Shown: positions 27,548-36,028 of the stretch, in pieces
Layout of the letters: each line of letters starts with the position of its first letter
Position numbering within the stretch: position 1 is the stretch's first letter
From: Janthinobacterium tructae
GTDB lineage: Bacteria > Pseudomonadota > Gammaproteobacteria > Burkholderiales > Burkholderiaceae_D
NCBI RefSeq assembly: GCF_006517255.1
Contig: NZ_CP041185.1
Location: forward strand, 3,720,001 to 3,784,000
Length of the DNA: 64,000 nucleotides
Direction: 5' to 3'
The notes under the pieces: generated by a model
The model's database searches: none
Told to the model about the DNA's origin: nothing
Seen by the model: the letters and a program-made list of their open reading frames with translations, nothing else
Program-made: the position numbers and the translations under genes

Positions 27548-29794
27548 TTAACGGAGTGGCTGGCTCAGTGCCTGGTAGCCAGGGATGGTTTTGGTAAATG
27601 TTTCCAGTCCATTCGCGCCCAGACCCAGGCCATTCGACAAGCCCGTCAATTCCAGCTGGAAGAAGATCGGCGTCGAAACAGTATTGGACGTCGTCACGAA
27701 ACGCTGCGCGCCCATGCGGAACACCCAGCAGTCGCCCTTGTATTCCAGACCGACCAGGCTTTCCAGCATGCTGCGATTCTTCAAGGAGTAACTGATGCGG
27801 CCCACGCCATACAGGCGGTCCGTCAACGGCCATTGGGTCGATACTTCCGCATTGCGCCAACCAGCATCTCCACGCTGGAAACGGTTGCTGAAATTCAATA
27901 CTTTCTTGGCACCAGGCTGATATTGCAAGGTGTAGTTGTAGTTCATCAACTGGCGATCGCTGGGATTGTACTGCACCAGGCTGTCGACGGTCCAAGTCTC
28001 CGACACGCGGCCCGTTGCCGCCAGCAGGATATCCGAACGCGACTGGTTGACGGGCGTGGTCGAATTGAGCTGCACGCGCTGGTCGGCAAAATAGAAACGC
28101 TGGCCGAAGGTCAGGCGCATGCGCTCCGTGCCGTCCGACTGCAGGAAGCGCGAGACGACGGCGGCCGTGACCTGGTTGGCGTCGCCGATGCGGTCACTGC
28201 CGACAAAACGGTTTTCCGTGAAGATCTGCGTCAGGTTGAAGGTGCCGTCGGCCGTATCGAATTTCGGAAACTGCGACTGGTCGCGGTACGGCGTGTAGAC
28301 GTAGAACAGGCGCGGCTCCAGGGTTTGCGTGCCGCCCTTGGCGCCAAACAGATTCGAGTCGCGTTCAAACACCAGGCCGCTGTCGACCGAGAAGGTGGGC
28401 ACGGCGCGCGTAAACGAGGTCGTCGTAAACTGCAGCGCCTTGGTCCTGGCGTCATTATCCAGCTGATACGCACTGGCATTGAGCATCAGCTTGGGCGTGA
28501 TGAAGTAGCCAGGGCGCATGATGGGGAAACTCACTTGCGGCACGGCCACCAGGCGCGATCCTTGCACCAGGGTCGGGTGGGAGAAGCGCGTCGCTTCCGC
28601 GTCGAAGGTCCAGTCGAAGCCGCCCCAGACGTCGTATTTGCCAGCGTGGAAGTTCACCGCCGGCAAGCGGTCATACGGGCGCGGCACGGTCACGTTGGGA
28701 TCGGGATCCTGCAGCACCTGGTAATTCTGCACGCGCGCCGTCAGGCTCCAGTCCTCGGTGCGGTAATCGGTGCGCAATTCGCGCAGCAACTGGCGCTCGG
28801 TGGCGGTGGCGACGGTTTTCGAAAAATCGTTCGGGTAATTATTGTCCGATGCGTCGCGCAGATCCCAGCTGTAACTCCAGCCCTTGGCCAGCGCCTGCTC
28901 ATGCTTGGACTTGATCATGTAGCGGTTGGTCTTGGTTTGCTTGTCATTAGGCAAGAACTCAACCGACGTTTCGCCGCTGTACAAGCCGGCATCCGTCTCG
29001 CCCATGTAGCGGCCCGTCGCACCGAGCTGGATGCCGCGCCGCTGTATGTAGCGCGGGAACAGCGTCAGGTCGCGGTTCGGCGCGATGTTCAGGTAATACG
29101 GCATCAGCAGCTCGAAACCGTTCTTCGAGGCAAAGCCCGGCGTGGGCGCCAGCCAGCCCGAGCGGCGCGCGCCCGACAGCGAAAACGAGATGCCCGGCGT
29201 GCCCAGGATCGGCACATCCTTGAAATAGATGATGGTCTTGCTGCCCGTACCCACGTCGCGGCCCGTATCGAGGTTCAAGGTGCTCGATTTCAGGTACCAG
29301 TCCGGATTCGGCCCTTCGCAGGTACTGTACGTACCGTCGATGACAGTGGCTTCGTCGGGGTTGATGAAGTCGACGCGCTCGGCCTTGCCCCGGCCGCCGC
29401 CCACTTCGAAGCGATACGTCGGGTTGAGCAGGAAACCCTTGCCGGTCTCCATGTTCAGTTTCAGGACGTCACCCGTGTAGTAATCGCCGAAACGCCACAT
29501 CTTGATATGGCCCTCGGCGTCGAACTGATCTTCAACTTGTTTGTAACAAGCTGTATCGGCCGTCATTTTTGTGGTTTTTCCGCGCTCAATCACGACATTT
29601 TTATCGAGATTGATCTCCCTTTCGGGTCGTCCGTTCATGCTGTCCGCCGTCATGACGGTGGGCGCGTCGGGATCTTCCACATGAACCGGACGCGGTGCTT
29701 TCTGGGCGTGAACAGGCACCGTCGTGGCGGCGACGAGCGCGCTGATGGCGAAAGCCCAGCGCTGCGAAGGGGGGGAGGCCGAAAACCAGCTCAT
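27548..29794 (-). CDS. lptD: LPS-assembly outer membrane protein LptD
   Basis: This 748-residue beta-barrel protein places lipopolysaccharide in the outer leaflet together with LptE. The signal peptide ends ALVAATTVPVHA. The periplasmic OstA-like domain includes MTADSMNGRPEREINLDKNV and YKQVEDQFDAEGHIKMWRF. The barrel follows, for example LSGARRSGWLAPTPGFASKN, down to a short C-terminus. Length and domain order fit the family. The upstream region is disturbed: a group II intron begins 69 bp before the start codon, just behind a good -10 box, so its expression may now depend on an intron-borne -35 region. Confidence 0.95.
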   Translation of the reverse strand: MSWFSASPPSQRWAFAISALVAATTVPVHAQKAPRPVHVEDPDAPTVMTADSMNGRPEREINLDKNVVIERGKTTKMTADTACYKQVEDQFDAEGHIKMWRFGDYYTGDVLKLNMETGKGFLLNPTYRFEVGGGRGKAERVDFINPDEATVIDGTYSTCEGPNPDWYLKSSTLNLDTGRDVGTGSKTIIYFKDVPILGTPGISFSLSGARRSGWLAPTPGFASKNGFELLMPYYLNIAPNRDLTLFPRYIQRRGIQLGATGRYMGETDAGLYSGETSVEFLPNDKQTKTNRYMIKSKHEQALAKGWSYSWDLRDASDNNYPNDFSKTVATATERQLLRELRTDYRTEDWSLTARVQNYQVLQDPDPNVTVPRPYDRLPAVNFHAGKYDVWGGFDWTFDAEATRFSHPTLVQGSRLVAVPQVSFPIMRPGYFITPKLMLNASAYQLDNDARTKALQFTTTSFTRAVPTFSVDSGLVFERDSNLFGAKGGTQTLEPRLFYVYTPYRDQSQFPKFDTADGTFNLTQIFTENRFVGSDRIGDANQVTAAVVSRFLQSDGTERMRLTFGQRFYFADQRVQLNSTTPVNQSRSDILLAATGRVSETWTVDSLVQYNPSDRQLMNYNYTLQYQPGAKKVLNFSNRFQRGDAGWRNAEVSTQWPLTDRLYGVGRISYSLKNRSMLESLVGLEYKGDCWVFRMGAQRFVTTSNTVSTPIFFQLELTGLSNGLGLGANGLETFTKTIPGYQALSQPLR

Positions 29795-29847
29795 GAATTG
29801 GAAGGGGCAAGCACCATTGAGAGGCGATTTTTTGATTTGAATCCCTT

Positions 29848-29853
29848 ATTATA
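29848..29853 (-). promoter_or_regulatory. Candidate -10 box of lptD
   Basis: Read leftward, this is a perfect TATAAT about 54 bp upstream of the lptD ATG. The matching -35 position (around 29,871-29,876) would fall inside the intron and reads AAGGCG leftward, which is a poor match. The original -35 element was therefore probably separated by the intron insertion. Confidence 0.45.
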
Positions 29854-30293
29854 TGGGAATCTGTGCGACACGCCTTAAAGCTCGGGTAGCTAGCCCCGGT
29901 CGCAACGTGGCAGTAACGGCTAGCAGCGCAGGAACTGCGCAGGCAAATCCCTGGTTTACCAGTGATAAAACAGTCAGGGGCTCCCCGGAGTACCCATTCT
30001 TGGCAAGACAAGACACGCTACGAGAAGGTGCCTTGTCAGTCTTATACGCCCGCCGAATCACCGGCGAGTCGCTATTCCTTTGCCTGTTTTGTTTACATAA
30101 AACATTGAAACTGTAGTTTATTTGCAAAGCTTGTAGATATTTTACATTTGCTTACAATTTTCTATATTTCAACAGTTCTCTGCAAGACTCGGTTGTCTCT
30201 CAGCTGAGTCATACCCGAGTGAAACTCTTCGATATCTTGCCATGCTTCAGTGTTGCAACTGCTGCCATGACCGGATGTACGACCATCTGTCAC

Positions 30294-30797
30294 CTACTTG
30301 AGTGTGCGTCGCCGGTAACGGCGGGGTGCAAAGGCCTCAGGGACAACGTACCCCCATTCTTTTCCGGCAGCCCGGCGTGCGAACGCCTGGCTGGAGACTG
30401 CGAGCAGCGATGCGGTCCAGGGGCCAGGTGTTCGTTTGCTCGCAGAATTGACCCACTCTGTTTGACCCGCCTTCCACTGCCTGGCAAACGCTGCCACGCG
30501 GTCGTATGACCCTGCATAGCCCAGCTCTTTCAGGTCCTCATGGATCTGCCTCAAATTGCGCCGCTGCTTACGCGGCTTGGTCGTCTCGGCCTTGAGCCAC
30601 CCGGATAGCTGCACCGAGTATTTGTCTAATCCGCTAACTGATCGCCGCTCCGCATAGGAGGGCTCAGTGGTTTCCGATCGCAGATAGCGTCGGACGGTAT
30701 TGCGAGAGATATCCAGTCGCCTGGCGATTTCTCGTATTGGGATCTGGTCACGAAGGTGCCAGCGTCGAACGATACCGAGTAGAGCCACGTTGATCAC
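30294..30797 (-). pseudogene. istA: IS21-family transposase IstA, N-terminal remnant
   Basis: A leftward frame of 167 residues starts MINVALLGIVRRWHLRDQIP and carries the IstA-type helix-turn-helix IREIARRLDISRNTVRRYLR, then LKELGYAGSYDRVAAFARQW. IstA proteins are about 400-500 residues with a DDE catalytic domain; here the frame ends just where that domain would start (after a FAP segment). No IstB gene follows. It is therefore a dead remnant, nested in the group II intron in opposite orientation. Confidence 0.8.
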
Positions 30798-30840
30798 TCC
30801 GATCTCCTGCCGATAAGACAGGTGGAATTGTGCTACTAAC

Positions 30841-30895
30841 GTGGGTCATATTCCGTTGCAAATTCGTGGGGAAAGTGGGGCAATTTTCAGTGCAA
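30841..30895 (-). repeat. IS21-type multiple terminal repeats (one element end)
   Basis: Two related 21-bp units begin at 30841 (GTGGGTCATATTCCG...) and 30875 (GTGGGGCAATTTTCAG...), both ending TGCAA, with a 34-bp period. They lie just upstream of the istA remnant. Tandem terminal repeats of this kind are typical of IS21-family ends. The intron-protein reading frame resumes immediately after (about 30,902), so the element edge is near 30,900. Confidence 0.65.
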
Positions 30896-30901
30896 CTTAA
30901 C

Positions 30902-31453
30902 AATCACAGCCCTGTCGTCGCCAAAGAGGCGTTTTCGACGATGGAGTCGCTGCTGTACTGGCGGCTTCGTCGCTGGGCCATGCGCAGGCATCCGAAGAAA
31001 ACCGACAATTGGATACGCGACCGATACTGGCGCCCAACGGAGAGTGGAAATCGGATGTTTGCAGCGGACGTTGTCACAAAGAATGGCAATAAGGCCATGA
31101 AGGAACTGTACTCGTTACCAGGTACAGCGATTCTGCGTCACACGAAGATCAAGGGCGGCTATCACCCCTACGATCCGCAATGGGAACTGTACGGCGAAAC
31201 CCTTCGGCAGGAACGCATGTTGAAAAACATGTCTTACCGGCGCGAGTGGGCCAAGCTCTACCTCGACCAACGTGGCTTGTGCGCTCTGTGTGGATATGAG
31301 ATGAACATGGAAACCGGATGGCATGACCACCACATGGAACACCGTGTGGCAGGTGGTTCCGACGCCCTTGGAAATCGCGTATTATTGCACCCAAATTGCC
31401 ATATAAATGTGCACGCAAACGATTTACACGTTGCGAAGCCGGTCCCTGCATAG
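30902..31453 (+). pseudogene. Group II intron-encoded protein, C-terminal fragment (maturase thumb plus HNH endonuclease)
   Basis: About 183 residues of an intron-encoded protein are left. The X/thumb end is MESLLYWRLRRWAMRRHPKK, followed by TDNWIRDRYW. The DNA-binding region follows. The HNH endonuclease has LYLDQRGLCALCGYEMNMET, then WHDHHMEHRVAGGSD and LLHPNCHINVHA, with both CxxC-type pairs and the HH motif intact. The whole reverse transcriptase part is absent, cut off by the IS21-type end at about 30,900. The frame can be read in from the IS end, but no convincing start codon or ribosome-binding site is present. Confidence 0.85.
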
Positions 31454-31470
31454 GGACTTTTATTATGCTT

Positions 31471-31504
31471 GAGCCGTGTGCGGTGAAAATCGCACGCACG
31501 GTTC
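31471..31504 (+). ncRNA. Group II intron domain V
   Basis: A 34-nt hairpin begins GAGCCGTGTGCGG, has the GAAA tetraloop and ends CGCACGCACGGTTC. This is the most conserved part of group II ribozymes, with the catalytic AGC triad at 31472-31474 and a two-nucleotide bulge position. Domain VI-like sequence follows directly. Size and sequence are canonical. Confidence 0.93.
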
Positions 31505-31577
31505 TTAGGGGGGAGAGCTTCCAGCAATGGGGTTCTCCTACCCTCCGCATCATCAACCCGATTCCACAGGCCGCTTA

Positions 31578-32645
31578 ATGTCATTCTCTTCCAATTCCTC
31601 CACCGCGCCGGCCCAGGCCGACGCTCGCCTGACCCTGTTGAAAGCCTGGTTGACCTCGCTTAACCTCGTCGCGCCCGATTCCGCCCGCCCCGCTTCCAGC
31701 GATGCCAGTTTCCGCCGCTACTACCGTCTCGATATGCTGCCAGGCAATACAACATTGCCAGGAAGTACACTGATTGCCATGGATGCGCCGCCCGAGCGCG
31801 AAAACGTGGCCGCCTTTGTCAAGGTGGCCGGCTTGCTGAAAGGTGCCGGCGTGTCCGTGCCCGAGATCATCGCGCAAGACCTGGACAACGGCTTCCTGCT
31901 GCTCTCCGACCTGGGCACGACCACCTACCTCGACGCATTGAACCACGACAACGCCAGCGTGCTGTACGCCGAAGCGCTGGAATCGTTGATGAAAATCCAG
32001 CTGGCCAGCCAGCCGGACGTACTGCCCGAATTCGACCGCGCTTTCATCCTGCGTGAAATGAATCTGTTCCCGGAATGGTTTATCGGCAAGCATCTGGGCG
32101 CCACCTTGACGGATGTGCAACAAACTCAGCTGGACAAGGTCTTCGAAGCCATCGCCGCAAATATCTTGTCGCAACAACAAGTATTCATGCACCGCGACTA
32201 CCATTCGCGCAATTTGATGCACATCAACGATGGTTCGATTCCAAATCCCGGCATCCTCGATTTTCAGGACGCCGTTTTCGGTCCCGTCACCTATGACATC
32301 GCCTCGCTGCTGCGCGACGCCTACATCCAGTGGGATGAAGAACTGGTGCTCGACTGGGTAATCCGCTACTGGCAGCGCGCCAAGCAGCTGGGCTTGCCAG
32401 TCAATCCCGACATCGACGCCTTCTACCGCGATTTCGAATTCACGGCCCTGCAGCGCCACCTGAAAATCCTCGGCCTGTTCGCACGCCTGAATTACCGCGA
32501 TGGCAAGGATCTGTACATGGGCGACCTGCCAACCGTGCTCGACTACGTGCGCAAGACCGCCAACCGCTACACGGAACTCAAGCCGCTGGTGCGTTTGCTC
32601 GATGCGCTGGAAAACAAGGTCCCGCAAGTCGGCTACACTTTTTAA
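31578..32645 (+). CDS. amgK: N-acetylmuramate/N-acetylglucosamine kinase AmgK
   Basis: This 355-residue aminoglycoside-phosphotransferase-fold kinase has SSDASFRRYYRLD near the N-terminus and STLIAMDAPPERENVAAFVK in the ATP lobe. The catalytic loop is FMHRDYHSRNLM, and the metal-binding segment is GILDFQDAVFGPVTYDIASL. With MurU it forms the anomeric cell-wall sugar recycling route, phosphorylating MurNAc at C1. The ATG at 31578 gives the expected N-terminus. It is divergent from lptD; its upstream region now abuts the group II intron's 3' end, about 30 bp away. The gap to murU is 74 bp. Confidence 0.95.
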   Translation: MSFSSNSSTAPAQADARLTLLKAWLTSLNLVAPDSARPASSDASFRRYYRLDMLPGNTTLPGSTLIAMDAPPERENVAAFVKVAGLLKGAGVSVPEIIAQDLDNGFLLLSDLGTTTYLDALNHDNASVLYAEALESLMKIQLASQPDVLPEFDRAFILREMNLFPEWFIGKHLGATLTDVQQTQLDKVFEAIAANILSQQQVFMHRDYHSRNLMHINDGSIPNPGILDFQDAVFGPVTYDIASLLRDAYIQWDEELVLDWVIRYWQRAKQLGLPVNPDIDAFYRDFEFTALQRHLKILGLFARLNYRDGKDLYMGDLPTVLDYVRKTANRYTELKPLVRLLDALENKVPQVGYTF

Positions 32646-32719
32646 TCAGCGCACCTGATCCGTCCGCAGCGGGGCCACGGCCCCGCCTTTCACTTATTGC
32701 ACAGAGAACGAGTTCCACC

Positions 32720-33439
32720 ATGAAAGCCATGATCTTTGCCGCAGGCCGCGGTGAACGGATGCGTCCGCTTACCGATACCTGTCCCAAACCGCTGCTGAAA
32801 GTGCGCGGCCGCCCGCTGATCGTCTGGCATGTGCTGAACCTGGTGCGCGCCGGCATCACGGACATCGTCATCAACCACTCCCACCTGGGCCACCTGATCG
32901 AGGAAACCCTGGGCGACGGCAGCGCGTACGGCGCGCGCATCGCGTATTCGCCGGAAAGCACGCCGCTGGAAACGGCGGGCGGCATCGCCCAGGCGCGCCA
33001 CTTGCTGGGCGATGAACCATTTCTCGCCATTTCCGGCGACATCTATTGCCCCTACTTTGACTTCAAGCAAGTACTCGACGTGCTGGCCGACAAAGACGTG
33101 CTGGGCACGCCGTACCCGGCCGACCAGCGCGACATCGCCTGGACTTACCTGGTGCCCAATCCCGACTTCCATCCGAACGGCGACTTCGGCCTGACCTTGT
33201 TCGCGATCAACAATACGGACGACACCAAGTGGACCTTCGCCAATATCGGCGTATACCGTCCCGAAATGTTCGACGGCATCACGCCGGGCAGCCACGCCAG
33301 ACTGGGTGACCTGCTGCGCAGCTACGCGGACCAGGGCCGCGTGGGCGGCGAAATCTATCCGGGCGAATGGACGAATGTGGGCACGCCACAGCAGCTCGAC
33401 GCGCTCAATGGCGTCACGGCCAAGGCCAGCGCAACATGA
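32720..33439 (+). CDS. murU: N-acetylmuramate alpha-1-phosphate uridylyltransferase MurU
   Basis: This 239-residue nucleotidyltransferase has the N-terminal signature MIFAAGRGERMRPLTDTCPK. The segments INHSHLGHLIEETLGDG, LETAGGIAQARHLLG and FLAISGDIYCPYFDF (metal-binding Asp) follow, and it ends GEWTNVGTPQQLDALN. It converts MurNAc-1-P to UDP-MurNAc in the AmgK/MurU recycling route. Its stop overlaps the pepP start (ATGA), so the genes are coupled. Confidence 0.95.
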   Translation: MKAMIFAAGRGERMRPLTDTCPKPLLKVRGRPLIVWHVLNLVRAGITDIVINHSHLGHLIEETLGDGSAYGARIAYSPESTPLETAGGIAQARHLLGDEPFLAISGDIYCPYFDFKQVLDVLADKDVLGTPYPADQRDIAWTYLVPNPDFHPNGDFGLTLFAINNTDDTKWTFANIGVYRPEMFDGITPGSHARLGDLLRSYADQGRVGGEIYPGEWTNVGTPQQLDALNGVTAKASAT

Positions 33440-34761
33440 TGGCCAATTACGCGGCACGGCGCGCGGCGCTGCTGGCGCAGATGCTGCCGGGCAGCGTGGC
33501 CATCCTCGCCACGGCGCCCGAAGTGCCGCGCAACAGCGATTGCGATTATCCGTATCGTCACGACAGCTATTTTTACTACCTCAGCGGTTTCACGGAACCC
33601 GACAGCGCCGTGGCGCTGGTGGCCGCCAGCGCCACGGCGCCCGCGCGCACCATCCTGTTTTGCCGCGCCAAGAATACCGAGCGCGAAATCTGGGACGGCT
33701 TCCGGCAGGGCCCGGAGGCGGCGCGCGCCAGCTTCGGTTTTGACAGCGCCTTCCCCATCGAGGAACTCGACGTGGAGATGACGCGCCTGCTGGCCGACTC
33801 TCCTGCCATTTACTATGCGCTGGGCGGCAGCCTCGATGCACAAGTCAAGGTCTGGCGGCACAACATACGGCAAAAAGCCCGCAGCGGCGTCACGGCGCCC
33901 GCCATTGCGCATGACATCAATGACATGCTCGACGCCATGCGCCTGCTGAAAGACACGGAAGAACAAAACCTGATGCGCCGCGCGGCCGCCATTTCCAGCG
34001 CCGCCCACGTGCGCGCCATGCGCGCCACGCGGCCCGGCATGCATGAATACGCGCTGGAAGCGGAGCTGCTGTACGAATTTCGCCGCAGCGGCGCGCAGTT
34101 TCCCGCGTATTCCTCCATCGTGGCGGGAGGCGACAACGCCTGCATCCTGCATTACAGCGCCAACAACGCGGTACTACAGGACGGCGAACTGGTGCTGATC
34201 GACGCCGGCTGCGAACTCGATGGCTACGCCTCCGACATCACGCGCACGTATCCTGTCAACGGCCGCTTCAGCGGCCCGCAACAGGCGCTGTATGAACTGG
34301 TGCTGGCCGCGCAGCAGGCAGCGCTGGACATGGTGCGCCCCGGCTTGCCGCACAGCGCCATCCACGAGGCGGCCGTGCAGGTGCTGGCGCAGGGCATGCT
34401 GGACCTGGGTTTGCTGGACCGGCAAAAATGCGGCAGTGTGCAGGACGTCGTCGCCGACAAGGCTTATATGCCCTTCTACATGCACGGCACCAGCCACTGG
34501 CTGGGCATGGATGTGCACGACGTGGGCGCCTACCGCGACACGGGCGCGCCCGGCAAGCCGTGGCGCGCTTTGGCACCGGGCATGGTGCTGACGGTGGAAC
34601 CGGGCATCTATGTGCGCCCCGGCGCGGGCGTGCCGGAGCAGTTCTGGCATACCGGCATCCGCATCGAAGACGATGTGCTGGTCACGCCACAAGGCCATGA
34701 AGTCTTCAGCACGGCGCCCAAGAGCGTCGCTGAAATCGAACAACTGATGTCACAGGATTAA
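33436..34761 (+). CDS. pepP: Xaa-Pro aminopeptidase (aminopeptidase P, M24B)
   Basis: This 441-residue metallopeptidase removes N-terminal residues preceding proline. The N-terminal domain begins MMANYAARRAALLAQMLPGS and includes YRHDSYFYYLSGFTEPDSAV. The M24 metal ligands are visible in LIDAGCELDGYASDITRTYP (two Asp), HGTSHWLGMDVHDVG (His), VLTVEPGIYV (Glu) and GIRIEDDVLVT (Glu). It begins within the murU stop and is followed 9 bp later by the ubiH-like gene. This pepP-ubiH order is common in proteobacteria. Confidence 0.95.
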   Translation: MMANYAARRAALLAQMLPGSVAILATAPEVPRNSDCDYPYRHDSYFYYLSGFTEPDSAVALVAASATAPARTILFCRAKNTEREIWDGFRQGPEAARASFGFDSAFPIEELDVEMTRLLADSPAIYYALGGSLDAQVKVWRHNIRQKARSGVTAPAIAHDINDMLDAMRLLKDTEEQNLMRRAAAISSAAHVRAMRATRPGMHEYALEAELLYEFRRSGAQFPAYSSIVAGGDNACILHYSANNAVLQDGELVLIDAGCELDGYASDITRTYPVNGRFSGPQQALYELVLAAQQAALDMVRPGLPHSAIHEAAVQVLAQGMLDLGLLDRQKCGSVQDVVADKAYMPFYMHGTSHWLGMDVHDVGAYRDTGAPGKPWRALAPGMVLTVEPGIYVRPGAGVPEQFWHTGIRIEDDVLVTPQGHEVFSTAPKSVAEIEQLMSQD

Positions 34762-34770
34762 CGCCGCCGC

Positions 34771-35913
34771 ATGCATACACCGTCCACTTTCGATCTCGCC
34801 ATCTGCGGCGCCGGCCCCGTCGGCATGGCGCTGGCCGCCCTGCTGGTGCAGCGGGGCAGCCGCGCCGCCGGCATCGCCCTGCTCGACGCCAAGTCGCTCG
34901 AACAAGCCAGGCGCGACCCGCGCACCATCGCCCTGTCGCACGGCAGCCGCCAGATTCTCGAGGAAGCGGGCGCCTGGCCCGTGGCAGCGACCCCGATTCA
35001 TCAGATTCACGTTTCGCGACGCGGCCAGTTCGGGCGCAGCCTGATGGACCGCAGCGAGCATGGCGTCGAGGCGCTCGGTTATGTGGCGCGTTACGGCGCC
35101 GTCGTCAGCGCGCTGGCCGACGTGTGCGAGCGCCTGGGCGTGGCCAGCTTGCGCCCGGCGCTGGTGACGGGCACTGAGGAAGACGCCGACAGCGTCAGCG
35201 TGCAGATCGACCAGGCGGGCGCCGCATCGAGCTTGCGCGCCAGCCTGCTGGTACAGGCCGAGGGCGGCCTGTTCGGCCAGCAGCCGGAGCGCGCCGTCAG
35301 CCGCGATTATGGCCAAAGCGCCATTATTGCCCATGTGCGCGCAAGCACCCCCATCGCCCACCGCGCCTACGAGCGCTTCACCGACGAAGGCCCGCTGGCC
35401 CTGCTGCCGCAGGACGACGGCTACGCGCTGGTGTGGTGCGTGCCGCCCACGCGCGCCGAACAGTTGCTGGCCCTGGACGACGCAGCCTTCCTGGCCCGCC
35501 TGGGCGCCGCCTTCGGCAGCCGCCTGGGACGCTTTACCCACACGACGGGCCGCCTGGCCTATCCACTGGGTCTGAACGCGCAGGCGGGCGGCACGGCGCG
35601 CACGGTCGCCATCGGCAATGCGGCGCAAACCCTGCACCCGGTGGCAGGGCAAGGTCTGAACCTGGGCTTGCGCGACGCCGCCGTGCTGGCCCGCGTGCTG
35701 GCGCAGGACAGCAGCCCGGCCGGCCTGGAACACTATGCGCAATTGCGCCAGGCCGACCGGGGACTGACCGTGCGCGTCACCGACACCATGGCGCGCATTT
35801 TCACGGGCAGCGCCCCTGCGCAAGGCTTGCTGGGACTGTCGCTGGGCTTGCTGGACGTTTTCAGCCCGGCGCGCAGAAGCTTGGCGGAACTGATGATGTA
35901 CGGCCGCCGCTGA
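34771..35913 (+). CDS. ubiH: UbiH/UbiF-family FAD-dependent hydroxylase (ubiquinone synthesis)
   Basis: This 380-residue flavoprotein has the N-terminal dinucleotide motif FDLAICGAGPVGMALAALLV. The segment DPRTIALSHGSRQILEEAG is the family's substrate-side signature. The second FAD motif reads IGNAAQTLHPVAGQGLNLGL, with RDAAVLARVL after it. Such enzymes hydroxylate the ubiquinone ring. The position after pepP supports UbiH, but UbiF and VisC paralogues look alike, so the ring position is inferred. Confidence 0.88.
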   Translation: MHTPSTFDLAICGAGPVGMALAALLVQRGSRAAGIALLDAKSLEQARRDPRTIALSHGSRQILEEAGAWPVAATPIHQIHVSRRGQFGRSLMDRSEHGVEALGYVARYGAVVSALADVCERLGVASLRPALVTGTEEDADSVSVQIDQAGAASSLRASLLVQAEGGLFGQQPERAVSRDYGQSAIIAHVRASTPIAHRAYERFTDEGPLALLPQDDGYALVWCVPPTRAEQLLALDDAAFLARLGAAFGSRLGRFTHTTGRLAYPLGLNAQAGGTARTVAIGNAAQTLHPVAGQGLNLGLRDAAVLARVLAQDSSPAGLEHYAQLRQADRGLTVRVTDTMARIFTGSAPAQGLLGLSLGLLDVFSPARRSLAELMMYGRR

Positions 35914-36028
35914 ATCTTGGCAATAAAAAAAGAACACGGGCGAAAAAGAAACAGCGAGCATCTCCGGCATGGAGTAAACGGCCTGCGGATGCGACAATGC
36001 CTGTCACCTGGCTTTCGGCGACCGTTCC

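Larger units (their letters stand above)
29863..31546 (+). mobile_element. Broken group II intron, interrupted by an IS21-family fragment
   Basis: The left boundary is the consensus group II 5' end GTGCGAC (29863), followed by structured sequence resembling ribozyme domain I (for example AGCGCAGGAACTGCGCAGG). The right part holds the C-terminal third of an intron-encoded protein, a canonical 34-nt domain V (31471-31504) and a domain VI-like hairpin ending near CTACCC at 31539-31543. The middle is missing: no reverse transcriptase domains or domains II-III are seen, and an IstA fragment lies there instead. It occupies the gap between the divergent genes lptD and amgK. The 3' end is uncertain by several bases. 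It cannot mobilise itself, and self-splicing is unlikely without most of domain I. Confidence 0.75.

Noticed and set aside
30219..30509. A 96-codon plus-strand frame at the left edge of the IS21 fragment
   Set aside because: It is mostly antisense to the istA remnant and does not resemble the N-terminus of a group II intron protein.
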